From: Fuerstiella sp. | GTDB taxonomy: Bacteria; Planctomycetota; Planctomycetia; Planctomycetales; Planctomycetaceae | Length of the DNA stretch: 64,000 nucleotides | Assembly: GCA_022447185.1 (NCBI GenBank) | Contig: JAKVAY010000037.1 | Location: 20,437 to 84,436 of the forward strand | Direction: 5' to 3' | In this document: positions 1-9,039 of the stretch, piece by piece | How the letters are laid out: every line of letters starts with the position of its first letter | Numbering within the stretch: position 1 is the first letter of the stretch | Notes under the pieces: model-generated | Seen by the model: only the letters and a program-made list of their open reading frames with translations | Database searches by the model: none | What the model was told of the DNA's origin: nothing | Translations under genes and position numbers: made by a program

Positions 1-360
1 AGTATCACGGGTGAAATTCTTGGCGCGCTGCTGACATTCGTCGTTAATGATCGAATTACAACGAAGAGCGCCCGAGAAATTTATGGACTGTTGAAGAATC
101 GCAGCCAAGCCGGAGAATCAATTTCTGTATCCGACGTGAAATCACTGGCGGCGAAACGGGAAGTTGTGAGTGATGCGGGTGCACTGAGTAAAGCCGTGTC
201 AGCAGCAATTGAGGCGATGCCCGGTGCTGCCGCAGATGTTCGATCCGGCAAACAGGCTGCCGTAGGACCATTGATCGGAATGGTCATGAAACAAATTTCC
301 GGAGCGGATCCAAAAGCGGTACGTTCGCTCCTGCTGGACAGTCTGCGAACAGACAATTGA
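1..360 (+). CDS. gatB: Asp/Glu-tRNA amidotransferase subunit B, C-terminal fragment
   Basis: This is the last 119 codons of a gene that begins before the window; the frame is open from base 1 to the TGA at 358-360. The product is the C-terminal part of GatB, which with GatA and GatC amidates Glu-tRNA(Gln) or Asp-tRNA(Asn). The visible part is the helical tail (GatB/YqeY-type domain) that holds the tRNA. The closing stretch, a conserved Gly-Lys-Gln segment followed by VGPLIGMVMKQISGADPKAV and a leucine-rich end, is the usual GatB ending. The catalytic cradle lies outside the window. No partner gat gene follows on this side. Confidence 0.9.
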   Translation, partial: SITGEILGALLTFVVNDRITTKSAREIYGLLKNRSQAGESISVSDVKSLAAKREVVSDAGALSKAVSAAIEAMPGAAADVRSGKQAAVGPLIGMVMKQISGADPKAVRSLLLDSLRTDN

Positions 361-817
361 CGATTTCACATCTCAGTGTCTCGGACCGTCCACCGGACCG
401 GAGCTGGTCATCCGACGCAAGCTGCATCGTCGATACGTCGTCTTCAAAGCCGAAGAAAACTCCCGAATCGGATGCAGTGACGGTTTGTCCTTTCCACTGT
501 CAGCGTGTGAAAACTGATTCCTGATCGAGGCCATTTCGAATACCGTTAACTTTGAAATGTCAATCGGATCATGGTCGTTCGACTTCCGTGGTGGAAAACG
601 GTGTGACCTGCAAAATGAACCACCAGGGATTGCATTTCTGTCATCCGCGAAATCCAATACCATCGGCAGGTGATCTCTTCATTCGATACGGGATTCCTCT
701 AAGATGGAACCGAGCCCAACGACATGCTGCTCAGGTCAGCGATGTCACACTGAATGAAGCCAGGTGACGCCGATACAAACCAATTCGGATTATATTATTG
801 ATCAAATGAGAGCCACC
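361..817. other. Intergenic stretch without a recognisable gene
   Basis: About 450 bases between gatB and the cyclophilin gene. Short open frames exist on both strands, but their translations have no recognisable domain, signal peptide or ribosome-binding context. The last part should contain the promoter and leader of the cyclophilin gene. Confidence 0.5.
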
Positions 818-1429
818 ATGAGAGCCTTTGTAACATTCATTGTCGCTGCGATTGCCTGCAGCGTCGCTTCCGCCGCAGGCCCGGTCGTGGTCATGAAGAC
901 CAGCATGGGTGAAATAACTATCGAGCTGAATCAGGAGAAGGCTCCGATTACAGTCAAAAATTTTCTGCAATACGTGGAAGACGAGCGATTTGATGGCACG
1001 ATCTTTCATCGCGTAATCGGCAACTTCATGATCCAGGGGGGTGGTTTTGAAAAAGGTGAACCTCCGACTGAGCGGAAGACAATGCGGGCAATTAGAAATG
1101 AGGCCAAGGCCAGCGGCCTGAGCAATCTCCGGGGCACAATTGCCATGGCGAGAACCCGGGAACCACACTCAGCAACCTCGCAGTTTTTCATCAATGTTAT
1201 CGACAACAACGAGAGTCTCGACCCGGGAGGAGTTGATTCCAGTGGTTATGCTGTCTTTGGAAGGGTCACCAGTGGCATGGACACGGTTGACAAGATTAAG
1301 AGGGTCAAAACCGGTCCTGGCATTTTAAATATGCGAGGAACCAACGGTCAGCTCTCACAGCAGCGGTCACGCAATACACCACTCGAACAGGTCGTCATTG
1401 AATCTGTAAGACTGAAGGTCGACGACTAA
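818..1429 (+). CDS. Secreted cyclophilin-type peptidyl-prolyl cis-trans isomerase
   Basis: A 203-residue cyclophilin that catalyses proline cis-trans isomerisation during folding. The chosen ATG gives a clean signal peptide (MRAFVTFIVAAIACSVASA, residues 1-19, cleavage near ASA-AG), so it probably acts outside the cytoplasmic membrane. In-frame starts at 764 and 806 would add unneeded residues before it. The cyclophilin core begins at VVVMKTSMGEITIEL. The family motif FHRVIGNFMIQGGG (around residues 62-75) includes the catalytic Arg, and SQFFIN follows in the second half, as in the short bacterial PpiA/PpiB class. The gene stands alone between two gene-free stretches. Confidence 0.88.
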   Translation: MRAFVTFIVAAIACSVASAAGPVVVMKTSMGEITIELNQEKAPITVKNFLQYVEDERFDGTIFHRVIGNFMIQGGGFEKGEPPTERKTMRAIRNEAKASGLSNLRGTIAMARTREPHSATSQFFINVIDNNESLDPGGVDSSGYAVFGRVTSGMDTVDKIKRVKTGPGILNMRGTNGQLSQQRSRNTPLEQVVIESVRLKVDD

Positions 1430-1764
1430 CAGTGTTTGTGATCCCGGACTATTCCTGGGGAACTGTGGAAAATAATTATGGCTTGTGCACGTCGCGTTCA
1501 ATGACTGGATGATTGAGAGCGCCACCAGCTCGTTGTACCGAGCCGGTTCCGCGACGTGAATTCCTTCAAATCGGAAGACTCGCACTGAGCGGTGCTGGGT
1601 CGCCTCAGATTCTGGTCGGCCAGGCCACGGCAGGTCAGCCGATCCGCGAACTTATATGATGATGTTGGTCCGAATTCTGTTTTGACAGTGACTGATCGCT
1701 GAACTCCGCAAGGGAAATGCCGCCGCACACCACCTGAAGCAGCGGACTCAACGCAGTACCCGAT
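1430..1764. other. Intergenic stretch without a recognisable gene
   Basis: About 335 bases between the convergent cyclophilin (plus) and FHA (minus) genes. Only short frames with no recognisable product are present, and no strong hairpin plus T-run was found. Confidence 0.5.
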
Positions 1765-2187
1765 CTACGAGAACAGGTCATCATCCGGCAGCAACATCAC
1801 ATCGCTGCTGGTTGACATATTGTCTGTACAATCAATTGCCGGATTTGCTGCGTCGTTCTCCGGTGTGTTATCTCGTGATTCATCATCGACGCTGTCGGAA
1901 TCCGGACCCAGATAGACCTGAAACGCACTGCCCGAAAACGAAATCTGGTCGCCCGGCAGTAATGCTCCGCGCAGCACCCTTTGTCCGTTGACTCGCGTCC
2001 CGTTGGTACTGCCAAGATCCCGCATGTAAAGGAGACCGTCTGTCTTCACCAGAATACAATGGATTTTGGAAACGGAATTGTTTTGCAGCGGCAAATCACA
2101 CAAACGGGCGCTGCGACCCACGACCGTCACAGGACGATCGAGAGTCACCGGAGACCCACCGTTCACTGGTAAGAGTTGAGCACGCAT
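1765..2187 (-). CDS. FHA-domain protein
   Basis: A 140-residue protein that is almost entirely one forkhead-associated domain, a module binding phosphothreonine peptides. Signature segments are visible in order: GRSARLCDLPL (the Gly-Arg-Ser loop), the NNSVSKIHC segment (Ser/His of the S-x-x-H motif), and DLGSTNGTRVNG (the near-invariant Gly-Ser-x-Asn-Gly turn). The C-terminal 45 residues are acidic and low in complexity (DSDSVDDESRDNTPENDA) and probably disordered. The ATG at 2187 begins just before the first strand; a farther upstream start at 2226 is possible. Planctomycetes carry many FHA proteins and Ser/Thr kinases, but no kinase gene lies next to this one, so its partner is unknown. Confidence 0.85.
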   Translation of the reverse strand: MRAQLLPVNGGSPVTLDRPVTVVGRSARLCDLPLQNNSVSKIHCILVKTDGLLYMRDLGSTNGTRVNGQRVLRGALLPGDQISFSGSAFQVYLGPDSDSVDDESRDNTPENDAANPAIDCTDNMSTSSDVMLLPDDDLFS

Positions 2188-2383
2188 ACTGATTTTTGAC
2201 GTAATGCCTGATCGTCCGCATTGCACGGGTGATCACGCGCCCGATACTGCTTCGACGACCCAGGAGTGTGTGTCTCGGACTCCAGATCGCTTATCAGCGT
2301 TTGATCGCAGGTGCCAAATGTCAAGTGGCTGATTCGTCCGAAGCAGCCGATTTATGGACTCCGTCCCTGTAAGACAGCTCTCG

Positions 2384-3328
2384 TCAATGCGATTGGTCAG
2401 GTATTTTCACCTGTTTTTGGAGTTCTTCGATGCCGGCGATATGTTCCGCAGGTGAAGCAATGAATTGCGTCATCAGAGCTCGATTATGAAATGTCCAGAT
2501 CCGGTCCCGATAAACGGCCGCATGTTTGAGCTGTCCATGGACTAGCCTGCCGGATTCCAGCAATGTCATCGGGCAGTGACCGTCGAGCATAGGCCAGTAT
2601 TTCTCAGGCGTCAGGAAAAACTGGTTTCGCTGAGCTGCGTCCCTGAAGTGCAGGATCTGACCACGATATTCCGCAGCGAATGCAGGAGTCCCTGCAATCA
2701 ACTCACGTTCATCCACAACGCTCGTCAGACAATTTCCGTTGAACGACGGCGTGATCACGGTTGCACGAGCATTCGATCCGCGAATGAGACCCGTTCGCTC
2801 TGGCGTCTGGTGATCGCTAGATTGATTACCGGTAGAATTCGGATGCAAGGGAATCGTCTGATTTCGCTGCTGAGCAGCTGGAACAGCCGGCACTCGGTCG
2901 GCGGATCGATGTGACGCAATGACGGCATTGAGTTTAGGCAACAGCTTTTCCGTTGTTTGATATCCTGTGATCCGTTTCATAACAGTCATGTCTGCGCTGA
3001 CGATCAGAATCGCCGGAAGCCCCTTGACCTGAAGCTGTCTGGTAAGGTCCGCGTGCCTGTCGGCATCGATCAGCAGGGGCACAAATCCGCGATGCACGAT
3101 CTCCACAGTCAGTGGATCGGAGAACGTTGTGCGTTCCATTTTCTTACAATAGCCGCACCAGTCTGCGGTAAATTTCATAAGAAGAGGACGACCGGTGCGT
3201 CCGGCCTGCTGAAGAGCAGTTGGAGGGCTCGTGAGCCATTTCACTCCCTGTGCACTTCCACTGCTCGGGAGTACAACGATGGCAGCACAAATCAGAAGTC
3301 CCTGGATCGGCCGGCCCTGGCATCTCAT
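2384..3328 (-). CDS. Secreted thioredoxin-fold protein with C-terminal YHS-like repeats
   Basis: A 314-residue exported protein. Residues 1-26 form a signal peptide (GLLICAAIVVLPSSGSAQG). Residues 30-140 are a thioredoxin-like domain of the DsbD-gamma/thioredoxin_7 type: FTADWCGYCKK contains the redox pair C58/C61, and the cis-proline region is KGLPAIL. After a polar linker, two related segments end the protein. The first starts at NCLTSVVDERELIAG and the second at GHCPMTLLESGRLVHG; each has a beta hairpin and an aromatic helix, matching YHS-type domains. The CxxC-plus-YHS arrangement recurs in planctomycete exported proteins and suggests a redox or metal-related role outside the cytoplasm. 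The start at 3328 is preferred over 3358 because it puts the signal peptide at the N-terminus. Confidence 0.82.
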   Translation of the reverse strand: MRCQGRPIQGLLICAAIVVLPSSGSAQGVKWLTSPPTALQQAGRTGRPLLMKFTADWCGYCKKMERTTFSDPLTVEIVHRGFVPLLIDADRHADLTRQLQVKGLPAILIVSADMTVMKRITGYQTTEKLLPKLNAVIASHRSADRVPAVPAAQQRNQTIPLHPNSTGNQSSDHQTPERTGLIRGSNARATVITPSFNGNCLTSVVDERELIAGTPAFAAEYRGQILHFRDAAQRNQFFLTPEKYWPMLDGHCPMTLLESGRLVHGQLKHAAVYRDRIWTFHNRALMTQFIASPAEHIAGIEELQKQVKIPDQSH

Positions 3329-3520
3329 CACATCACTCCATTGTTTCACCTGACACACTCACTTGTCCTGTTCGAAGTATCGGAACTGGGTGCTCCACAC
3401 TGCGTGCACCAGGCTACGATTCACTGGAGTTTTCGAAATGAGCGAAGTGTTGGTCGTTCAGGAGGCCGCAAAACTGATCTGATCGGCAGGTCCTGCCGCT
3501 TGGATGATTGTGCAGCAGAG

Positions 3521-4228
3521 TTACTCTTGGACTTCCGCGCCAGCGAACTGGATATCCGGTTCCTCGGTCTCTTTTGATCGCCTGCCAAATGCAACAATCG
3601 TCGGCACACGCCGGTGATGCATTCCAGGGACACCTCGCTGTGCACTCTTGACATTTTCCTTCAGTGACCCGTTTTGAAACGGTCCGATTCCAAACACGAA
3701 CCAGTTATTGTCGTCCGATTGCGCCAGCGACACCCCGCCGTCGCCCAGAACATCACGCGTCTCTGCATCGTAAAGAACCATCCCCAGTTTTGCGTAACCG
3801 AACTGAGTTTTTCGCTCGGCCAGCCGGATTTCCGGCACTGTCAGCATGCCTGGCAGGGCAATTTCCGGAGTTCCGAGGAACGCTTCAGATGTATCTGTAC
3901 CGACTCCGCCACTGCGAAGCTCCATGACGACATCGGCTGCGTCTGCGGAGTCAACCAGTCGTGCACCGAAACGAAGCGTCTGATGACGGATCGCCCCCAA
4001 AACAAACGGTTTGTCGACACATTCCAGATATTTTTCGTCCACGAACACCTGCTGTCCGGAGAGAGGAGAAAAATCAACCTTACTCAACGACCGTTCAATG
4101 GCGTCAGACACAAGCATTTGTTCTTTTGCCGTGCGAGATGTGTTGGATGTCATTGTGGACGTGCAACCTGTCACCAGAATCGACGCTGAGCACCCTGCAG
4201 CAAACAGTATTGGCAATGATTTTTTCAT
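3521..4228 (-). CDS. Predicted lipoprotein of unknown function
   Basis: A 235-residue protein with a lipoprotein signal: MKKSLPILF, a hydrophobic core and the lipobox ILVTGC, with the cysteine at about residue 19. The mature part has alternating strands and helices and glycine-rich turns (FGARLVDSADAADVVMELRSGGVGTD). The C-terminal 25 residues are charged. It resembles an uncharacterised planctomycete lipoprotein family (possibly DUF6655), but that name is a memory-based guess. It reads toward the thioredoxin-YHS gene on the same strand with a gap of nearly 200 bases, so an operon is uncertain. An alternative start lies three codons upstream at 4237. Confidence 0.7.
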   Translation of the reverse strand: MKKSLPILFAAGCSASILVTGCTSTMTSNTSRTAKEQMLVSDAIERSLSKVDFSPLSGQQVFVDEKYLECVDKPFVLGAIRHQTLRFGARLVDSADAADVVMELRSGGVGTDTSEAFLGTPEIALPGMLTVPEIRLAERKTQFGYAKLGMVLYDAETRDVLGDGGVSLAQSDDNNWFVFGIGPFQNGSLKENVKSAQRGVPGMHHRRVPTIVAFGRRSKETEEPDIQFAGAEVQE

Positions 4229-4566
4229 AGTCAGCATCGCTGAATGAGTAAATAGACGCGGATGACCCCAATTTACTTCGCTGTGAATTGACGATTCAAG
4301 TGCGATACCGCAGGCGGAGAGTGCAACTGCAGTGGTCCCGCGTTTCCTGATGGCCCTTCCATCCGTTCAGAGACGCCGAAGAGAAATGTACGGCAGATTC
4401 TGCTGAATCAGAATCGTCTCCAACGTGATCGAACCCTGCCGTTCGTCCAGTCGATCAATTTCCGGCGTCTTCTGTCGTGAATACACGAAATACTTTGCAT
4501 CTCCCGCAGGAGGTCGTATTCGGCTATGATTTGTTGGCAACTCATGGAAACCACGAGTCAAATCTA
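4229..4566. other. Divergent intergenic region
   Basis: About 340 bases between divergently transcribed genes (lipoprotein on minus, universal-stress-like on plus), so promoters for both should lie here. No clear operator or riboswitch was recognised. The plus-strand frame is open back to an ATG at 4477, and the true start of the downstream gene could lie inside this stretch. Confidence 0.4.
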
Positions 4567-5421
4567 ATGACTAACCACATTGACGAATTCGAGTCCATAT
4601 TTCGTCGTGCTGAGAAAGAACAGTTTTCGTACGTCGACATTCCCGTTCAAACGGTCACGCTGGTCTCAGACGGCAACCGAGACCATGCCGAAATCGTGCA
4701 AAACGATCTTCGTCATTTCATCGGTCGACTGGACGCTGTCAAATCCTGGCGAGTGATCACGGGTGATGATTATCACACCGTTGCCGAACTGGTCGCTCTG
4801 GTGGACGACCAGCAGACTGATCTGCTGGTCACTCATCGACATCTGCAGGAAACCTCTTTGGTGCCGCAGCACAGTCTGGGTGTTTACCTGGACGTACTCA
4901 CACAAACAACTTCGATACCTGTCCTCGTGCTGCCGGGTACATCCGTTGATCCGCTCAGGGTAGCGGATCGTGACTGCAATCGCGTCATGGTTGTCGCCGA
5001 TCACATTTCCGGTGATAACCGACTCATTAACTACGGAGCGGCAATGTGTCGCCCTGGGGGATCAATGTGGCTGTGCCACGTGGAAGATGATCTGGTCTTC
5101 GAACGCTACATGCAGGCCATTACCAGAATCCCGGAGATTGACTCAGAGAGCGCCCGAGTTCTCATTGAAAATCAGCTGCTGAAGGAAGCAACTGATTTTA
5201 TTGAAGCGTGCTCCGGCGTAATTCATGAAGAGGGTCCGAAAATCAAAGTGGAACCTTATGTCGGGCGAGGTCACCACCTGCGGGACTATCGCAAACTCAT
5301 CAAAGATTGTGACATCGATCTGCTCGTACTGAACACCAAGGATGACGATCAACTGGCCATGCACGGCCGAGCCTATTCACTCAGCGTCGAGCTAACGGAC
5401 GTTTCGATGCTGTTGCTCTAA
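4567..5421 (+). CDS. Universal-stress-protein-like protein, two domains
   Basis: A 284-residue cytoplasmic protein resembling a tandem universal stress protein. The first half contains PVQTVTLVSDGNRDHAEIV and ends in SIPVLVLPGTS, the strand that normally closes a UspA domain. The second half starts with NRVMVVADHISGDNRLINYGA and contains DIDLLVLNTKDDDQL. The classic ATP loop G-x2-G-x9-G-S/T is not clearly present, so nucleotide binding is unproven. The gene is followed by a terminator and then, on the same strand, an ion transporter; USP-like proteins are often paired with transporters, but this link is inference. The ATG at 4567 is chosen because the extra 30 codons from 4477 look non-coding. 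Confidence 0.65.
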   Translation: MTNHIDEFESIFRRAEKEQFSYVDIPVQTVTLVSDGNRDHAEIVQNDLRHFIGRLDAVKSWRVITGDDYHTVAELVALVDDQQTDLLVTHRHLQETSLVPQHSLGVYLDVLTQTTSIPVLVLPGTSVDPLRVADRDCNRVMVVADHISGDNRLINYGAAMCRPGGSMWLCHVEDDLVFERYMQAITRIPEIDSESARVLIENQLLKEATDFIEACSGVIHEEGPKIKVEPYVGRGHHLRDYRKLIKDCDIDLLVLNTKDDDQLAMHGRAYSLSVELTDVSMLLL

Positions 5422-5438
5422 TCAGCGACTGACAGAGG

Positions 5439-5462
5439 CTGCTGTTCGTGCAGCAGGTTTTT
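5439..5462 (+). terminator. Rho-independent terminator after the stress-protein gene
   Basis: A 6-bp stem CTGCTG (5439-5444) and CAGCAG (5451-5456) with a 6-base loop, followed after one G by TTTTT (5458-5462). It starts 18 bases after the stop of the stress-like gene and before the transporter gene, so the two are probably transcribed separately. Confidence 0.7.
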
Positions 5463-5503
5463 AAATTCCGTCCTGATTCCTTCAGTCAGACGTGGTATTT
5501 CCA

Positions 5504-6958
5504 ATGCACTCAGGCGACACAATTCTGCACGTGTTTCACTTGACTGGGTCCACCAGCCTTGAGTCTGTATTCCTGCTGGCGGACGCTCACGTGTCACATT
5601 CGGTTCCCGGATGGATCACAATTATCTTTGCCGTTTTACTGACTGCCATGATTGTGGCACTGGCGCTGGAGGAGAAGCTTCACGCAAAAAAATCGATCAT
5701 CGTTGGATTGTTTGCCGGTCTCTGCCTGATTCTGGCCACCGTAATGAAACTGCTTGAATTCGGCCCGGTTGAGTTGCCGGATCACACCGTAAAATCCCTG
5801 CCAATATACATCCCGTCGATCGATTGGGGCGTCATCACAATCATCCTGGGTGCAAGTCTGTTCGTGGAAGTCACGAGCCGTTCCGGAGTGTTCACATGGA
5901 TGGCGATTATGCTGACTCGAAAGTCCTGCGGAGATCCCTGGAGGCTGCTGGTCTTTTACGGATTGCTGACAGTTTTGTTTTCTGCGGTACTCAACAATGT
6001 CACGGCCATGATCATCGTTGGATCACTGACAACCGTTTCGCTTAAGAAACTGAACCGCAGCGAGTTGATGCTGGGGTTTCTGATTACGGAAGGACTGCTG
6101 ACCAATATCGGCGGATTGCTGACACTGATCAGCAGTGTGCCCAACATCATCGTGGGAAAGACCGCCGAAATCAGTTTTGCGAGATTCTTTGTGGTGGCAG
6201 CCCCCTACGTACTGGTCACAACCGGAGTCACTCTGTTGATGGCCCGAAGCAGGTTCGGAATCCGTGGACTTAACACTGACGAAGAAAAAACCGAAGCACG
6301 TCGCATGGTCGACAGCTTCGATCCCCGTGAAAGTATCCCCAGTAATCAGTTCTTTTGGTTTTCCGTCGCTTCACTTGTACTGTTCATCGGCGGCCTGGCA
6401 GGCCAGGCCGCATTGCCATTTGGTCTGGATCAGCTGGAAATGGGTTTTGTAGCTCTGTTTTTCGCCGGGGTTGTTCTGCTTGCTTACCGCAGCGAAGTCG
6501 ACAAATTTTATTCAGCGGTTGACTGGGATCTGCTGGCTTTCTTCGCGTCCCTGTTTGTGGTGATTCATGCCATGGAACATGCACAGGTTCTGGCCTATAT
6601 CGGTCGCGGTATCACGGCAATGTTGTCACTGCCTCCGCCGGGCGACTCGGTTGTCCTCCTGTCGAGTGCGGCCGCTGCCAGTTCCGTGACGGACAACATT
6701 CCGCTGGCGGCGATGCTCGCTCAGATCCTTAAGACAATCGGTACCGCGTCCGATTCATCGTACTGGTGGTGTGTGATTTTCGGTGCAAACCTGGGAGGTA
6801 ATATCACGCCGATCGGAAGCGCGTCGACAGTAGTGGCTATGACGATTATTCATCGTCAGCAACTTAAACTGACATTCGGTGGATTCGTCAAAACCGCACT
6901 GCCGTTCGCAGCAATTCAAATCATCCTTGCGGCAATCTACGTACTTATCGCTGTTTGA
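5504..6958 (+). CDS. NhaD/ArsB-type ion transporter (IT superfamily)
   Basis: A 484-residue polytopic membrane protein with about 12 hydrophobic segments. It belongs to the ion transporter superfamily that includes NhaD Na+/H+ antiporters, ArsB and the P-protein. Family features are the helix-hairpin signatures VLNNVTAMIIVG (about residue 165) and, in the C-terminal repeat, SSVTDNIPLAAML followed by GANLGGNITPIGSAS; this pair of Asn/Thr-rich broken helices forms the ion site. The segment SVPNIIVG in the middle matches the first-repeat loop. A GTG at 5492 is an alternative start. The substrate could be Na+/H+ or arsenite; no ars genes are nearby. It lies downstream of a universal-stress-like gene, separated by a terminator. 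Confidence 0.8.
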   Translation: MHSGDTILHVFHLTGSTSLESVFLLADAHVSHSVPGWITIIFAVLLTAMIVALALEEKLHAKKSIIVGLFAGLCLILATVMKLLEFGPVELPDHTVKSLPIYIPSIDWGVITIILGASLFVEVTSRSGVFTWMAIMLTRKSCGDPWRLLVFYGLLTVLFSAVLNNVTAMIIVGSLTTVSLKKLNRSELMLGFLITEGLLTNIGGLLTLISSVPNIIVGKTAEISFARFFVVAAPYVLVTTGVTLLMARSRFGIRGLNTDEEKTEARRMVDSFDPRESIPSNQFFWFSVASLVLFIGGLAGQAALPFGLDQLEMGFVALFFAGVVLLAYRSEVDKFYSAVDWDLLAFFASLFVVIHAMEHAQVLAYIGRGITAMLSLPPPGDSVVLLSSAAAASSVTDNIPLAAMLAQILKTIGTASDSSYWWCVIFGANLGGNITPIGSASTVVAMTIIHRQQLKLTFGGFVKTALPFAAIQIILAAIYVLIAV

Positions 6959-7060
6959 AATAAGCCATTGTTCCTTCGTCTCTCATAAGCAGTCGACCCT
7001 GTCAGTCGGTTGGTCAGCCAGGACTGCCGATCTTGCCAAATCGCGAATTGGTCGTGGTTT

Positions 7061-7090
7061 TGTGAGATACTGCGATTTCGGTGGTACAAT
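7061..7090 (+). promoter_or_regulatory. Candidate sigma-70-like promoter for pssA
   Basis: TTGTGA (7061-7066) and TACAAT (7085-7090) are separated by 18 bases and lie about 45 bases before the pssA start. They resemble bacterial -35 and -10 elements. An AGGAGGTG stretch follows at 7093-7100 but is too far from the annotated ATG to serve it. Planctomycete promoter consensus is poorly known, so this is tentative. Confidence 0.3.
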
Positions 7091-7133
7091 ACAGGAGGTG
7101 TCATTTCGTTGAATCGTATCTCCGCCAGATTGC

Positions 7134-8114
7134 ATGACGGGAAGAATTGTGGATCCGGAACCAATTCCAGAACGCGGTCGACGGCGTCGAAAAGTGTTTG
7201 CGGTTCTGCCAACGTTGCTGACGCTTGGCAATGCGGTATGTGGATTTGGTGCGATCATGATTCTCGCACGTGTTGGTCCATCGATCTCCGCAGACGTTCT
7301 GGAAAGGATCCAACCTGCTGATACACAGAGTTTCGTGGAAGAACAGGTAGGTATCTTCGCAGAGCAAATGGTATTTGCTTCATGGTTGATCTTTTTGGCG
7401 ATGCTCTTCGATGCACTTGACGGCAGTGCTGCCCGACTCACCAATCAGACAAGTGAATTTGGTGCTCAGCTCGACAGTCTGTGTGACGTGATCAGCTTCG
7501 GCGTAGCACCTGCGTTCCTCATGCTCAAATTGACGCACCCAAACAACCAACTCATCCCGTCGGTTGTAGCACCACAGTTTCAATTCGAATTCTGGCCCAG
7601 ATTCCTTTCCGCTTTTGCCACGCTGTTTGTGCTGTGCGCCGTCATGCGCCTGGCACGGTTCAACACCGAAACCGATGAGGAAGATTCACATGAAGGATTC
7701 AGCGGTCTGCCTTCGCCCGCTGCGGCGGGCGTGATCGCCTCAATGCCGATTGGAATTAAGGGATTGAATGATCTTTTGACTGAAGACACGTCGCGATGGT
7801 CAGCGTTCGTCAGTGATTACGTGCTTCCGGCGCTGGCCGTTCTACTGCCCTTTATTACACTGGGAACTGCGCTGCTGATGGTCAGTCGAATCCACTATCC
7901 ACACCTCTTCAATCAACTGGTCCGTGGAAGTCAGGGTCGTCGTCAAATCGTGACAATTGTTGTTGTTGCTGTCCTCGTCTTTACGGTTCATGAAGTCGCC
8001 ATTCCAATTTTGTTCTGCTGGTTTGCATTTGCCACTCCCGCCAGAGCTCTCTGGCTTCGATATCTCCGACACTGGCTTCCTGGCAGTCTCAGGTCCAAAC
8101 AGGCGGCGAATTGA
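7134..8114 (+). CDS. pssA: CDP-diacylglycerol-serine O-phosphatidyltransferase
   Basis: A 326-residue integral membrane enzyme that makes phosphatidylserine from CDP-diacylglycerol and serine. The N-terminal basic stretch RGRRRRKVF precedes the first helix with LPTLLTLGNAVCGF, typical for PssA. The CDP-alcohol phosphotransferase signature is complete: D93-x2-DG-x2-AR-x8-G-x3-D-x3-D118 (DALDGSAARL, then EFGAQLDSLCD). The next helix has the GVAPAFL motif. Five to seven more hydrophobic segments follow, and the C-terminal half ends in a basic tail. Length is somewhat above short bacterial PssA proteins because of an inserted loop between helices 1 and 2 (about residues 48-75). No decarboxylase (psd) gene is adjacent. 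Confidence 0.88.
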   Translation: MTGRIVDPEPIPERGRRRRKVFAVLPTLLTLGNAVCGFGAIMILARVGPSISADVLERIQPADTQSFVEEQVGIFAEQMVFASWLIFLAMLFDALDGSAARLTNQTSEFGAQLDSLCDVISFGVAPAFLMLKLTHPNNQLIPSVVAPQFQFEFWPRFLSAFATLFVLCAVMRLARFNTETDEEDSHEGFSGLPSPAAAGVIASMPIGIKGLNDLLTEDTSRWSAFVSDYVLPALAVLLPFITLGTALLMVSRIHYPHLFNQLVRGSQGRRQIVTIVVVAVLVFTVHEVAIPILFCWFAFATPARALWLRYLRHWLPGSLRSKQAAN

Positions 8115-8269
8115 TCCGACCGTCTGATTGATGCTGATTCCTGTCAACTGGCTTCCCGACAGATCGATGCATTCGTTCAGCCATACCAACATGGAATTTC
8201 TTTTAAGATTCCGGTGGCCACTGCGAATAGACTCTGTACCGATCAGAATTGTTATTGGGAGACAACCGG

Positions 8270-8866
8270 ATGAAACAATTTCTGTGGCTCACTCTGTTGT
8301 TCTGCCTCCCGCTGACTGTCGTTGTGGCGCAGGATAATTCGGCCGATAAGTCAGAAATGTCAGACGACATGACTCTGAAACAGGCAACCGAGTCCGCCAC
8401 CGGACTGGTGAACGAAACGAAAGACCGTGTTGATGAACTGGCCGGAACGCTGGACAAAAACCCAACTGTTCAGGAGGTGTCAACCGGGATTCTCAGTCCG
8501 ATCTATGTTGCAGCGGAAACGCTTGCATTTCCCACATTTTACTGGTTTGCGTTTGCGCTGATGCTGGCCGGAGTTGTGAACTATGTATTCCAGCTGGTGC
8601 TCGGCAAACTTGTGGTCCTCTCGCAGGGAAGTCTGAACATTCGCAAAATCCTCTCGGACTCTGCTGGCCTGGTCGTTAGCGCCGTCGGACTGATATTGAC
8701 AACTCAGGCAGCAACTGAAAATTCTGATTTTCCTCAGAGTCCCACAGCTGTCGTGTCGGCGACTGTTGTTGGTTGTATCGCGGGGCTGGTTCTGTATCGT
8801 TGGAATCAGGCTGAAGAAGTGGATGCCGCGCACGGACGTCGCTGGAAGACGCGAAAGAATGCCTGA
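8270..8866 (+). CDS. Membrane protein of unknown function
   Basis: A 198-residue protein. Residues 1-20 form a signal peptide or first helix (MKQFLWLTLLFCLPLTVVVA, then QDNS). An acidic region of about 60 residues with coiled-coil-like heptads follows (ATESATGLVNETKDRVDELA). Three hydrophobic helices come next (around TFYWFAFALMLAGVVNYVF, DSAGLVVSAVGLILTT and VVSATVVGCIAGLVLY), and a short basic tail ends in RRWKTRKNA. The start at 8270 has a GGGAG sequence 9 bases upstream. I do not recognise the family. It follows pssA on the same strand after 155 bases. Confidence 0.7.
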   Translation: MKQFLWLTLLFCLPLTVVVAQDNSADKSEMSDDMTLKQATESATGLVNETKDRVDELAGTLDKNPTVQEVSTGILSPIYVAAETLAFPTFYWFAFALMLAGVVNYVFQLVLGKLVVLSQGSLNIRKILSDSAGLVVSAVGLILTTQAATENSDFPQSPTAVVSATVVGCIAGLVLYRWNQAEEVDAAHGRRWKTRKNA

Positions 8867-9039
8867 CACCAAGGCGTTGCGGCGACGGTTAGGCGAACGC
8901 ATGTAAATCCATCACAGAAAGATGTAACCAACCGCCCTGACAATCGGAACTTCTGCAGGAAACATCCACGAATACGCACTCGGCAAACATCACGGATAAC
9001 GCAGAAGGCTGCCTCACACATCGTGATGAAGATCAACTC

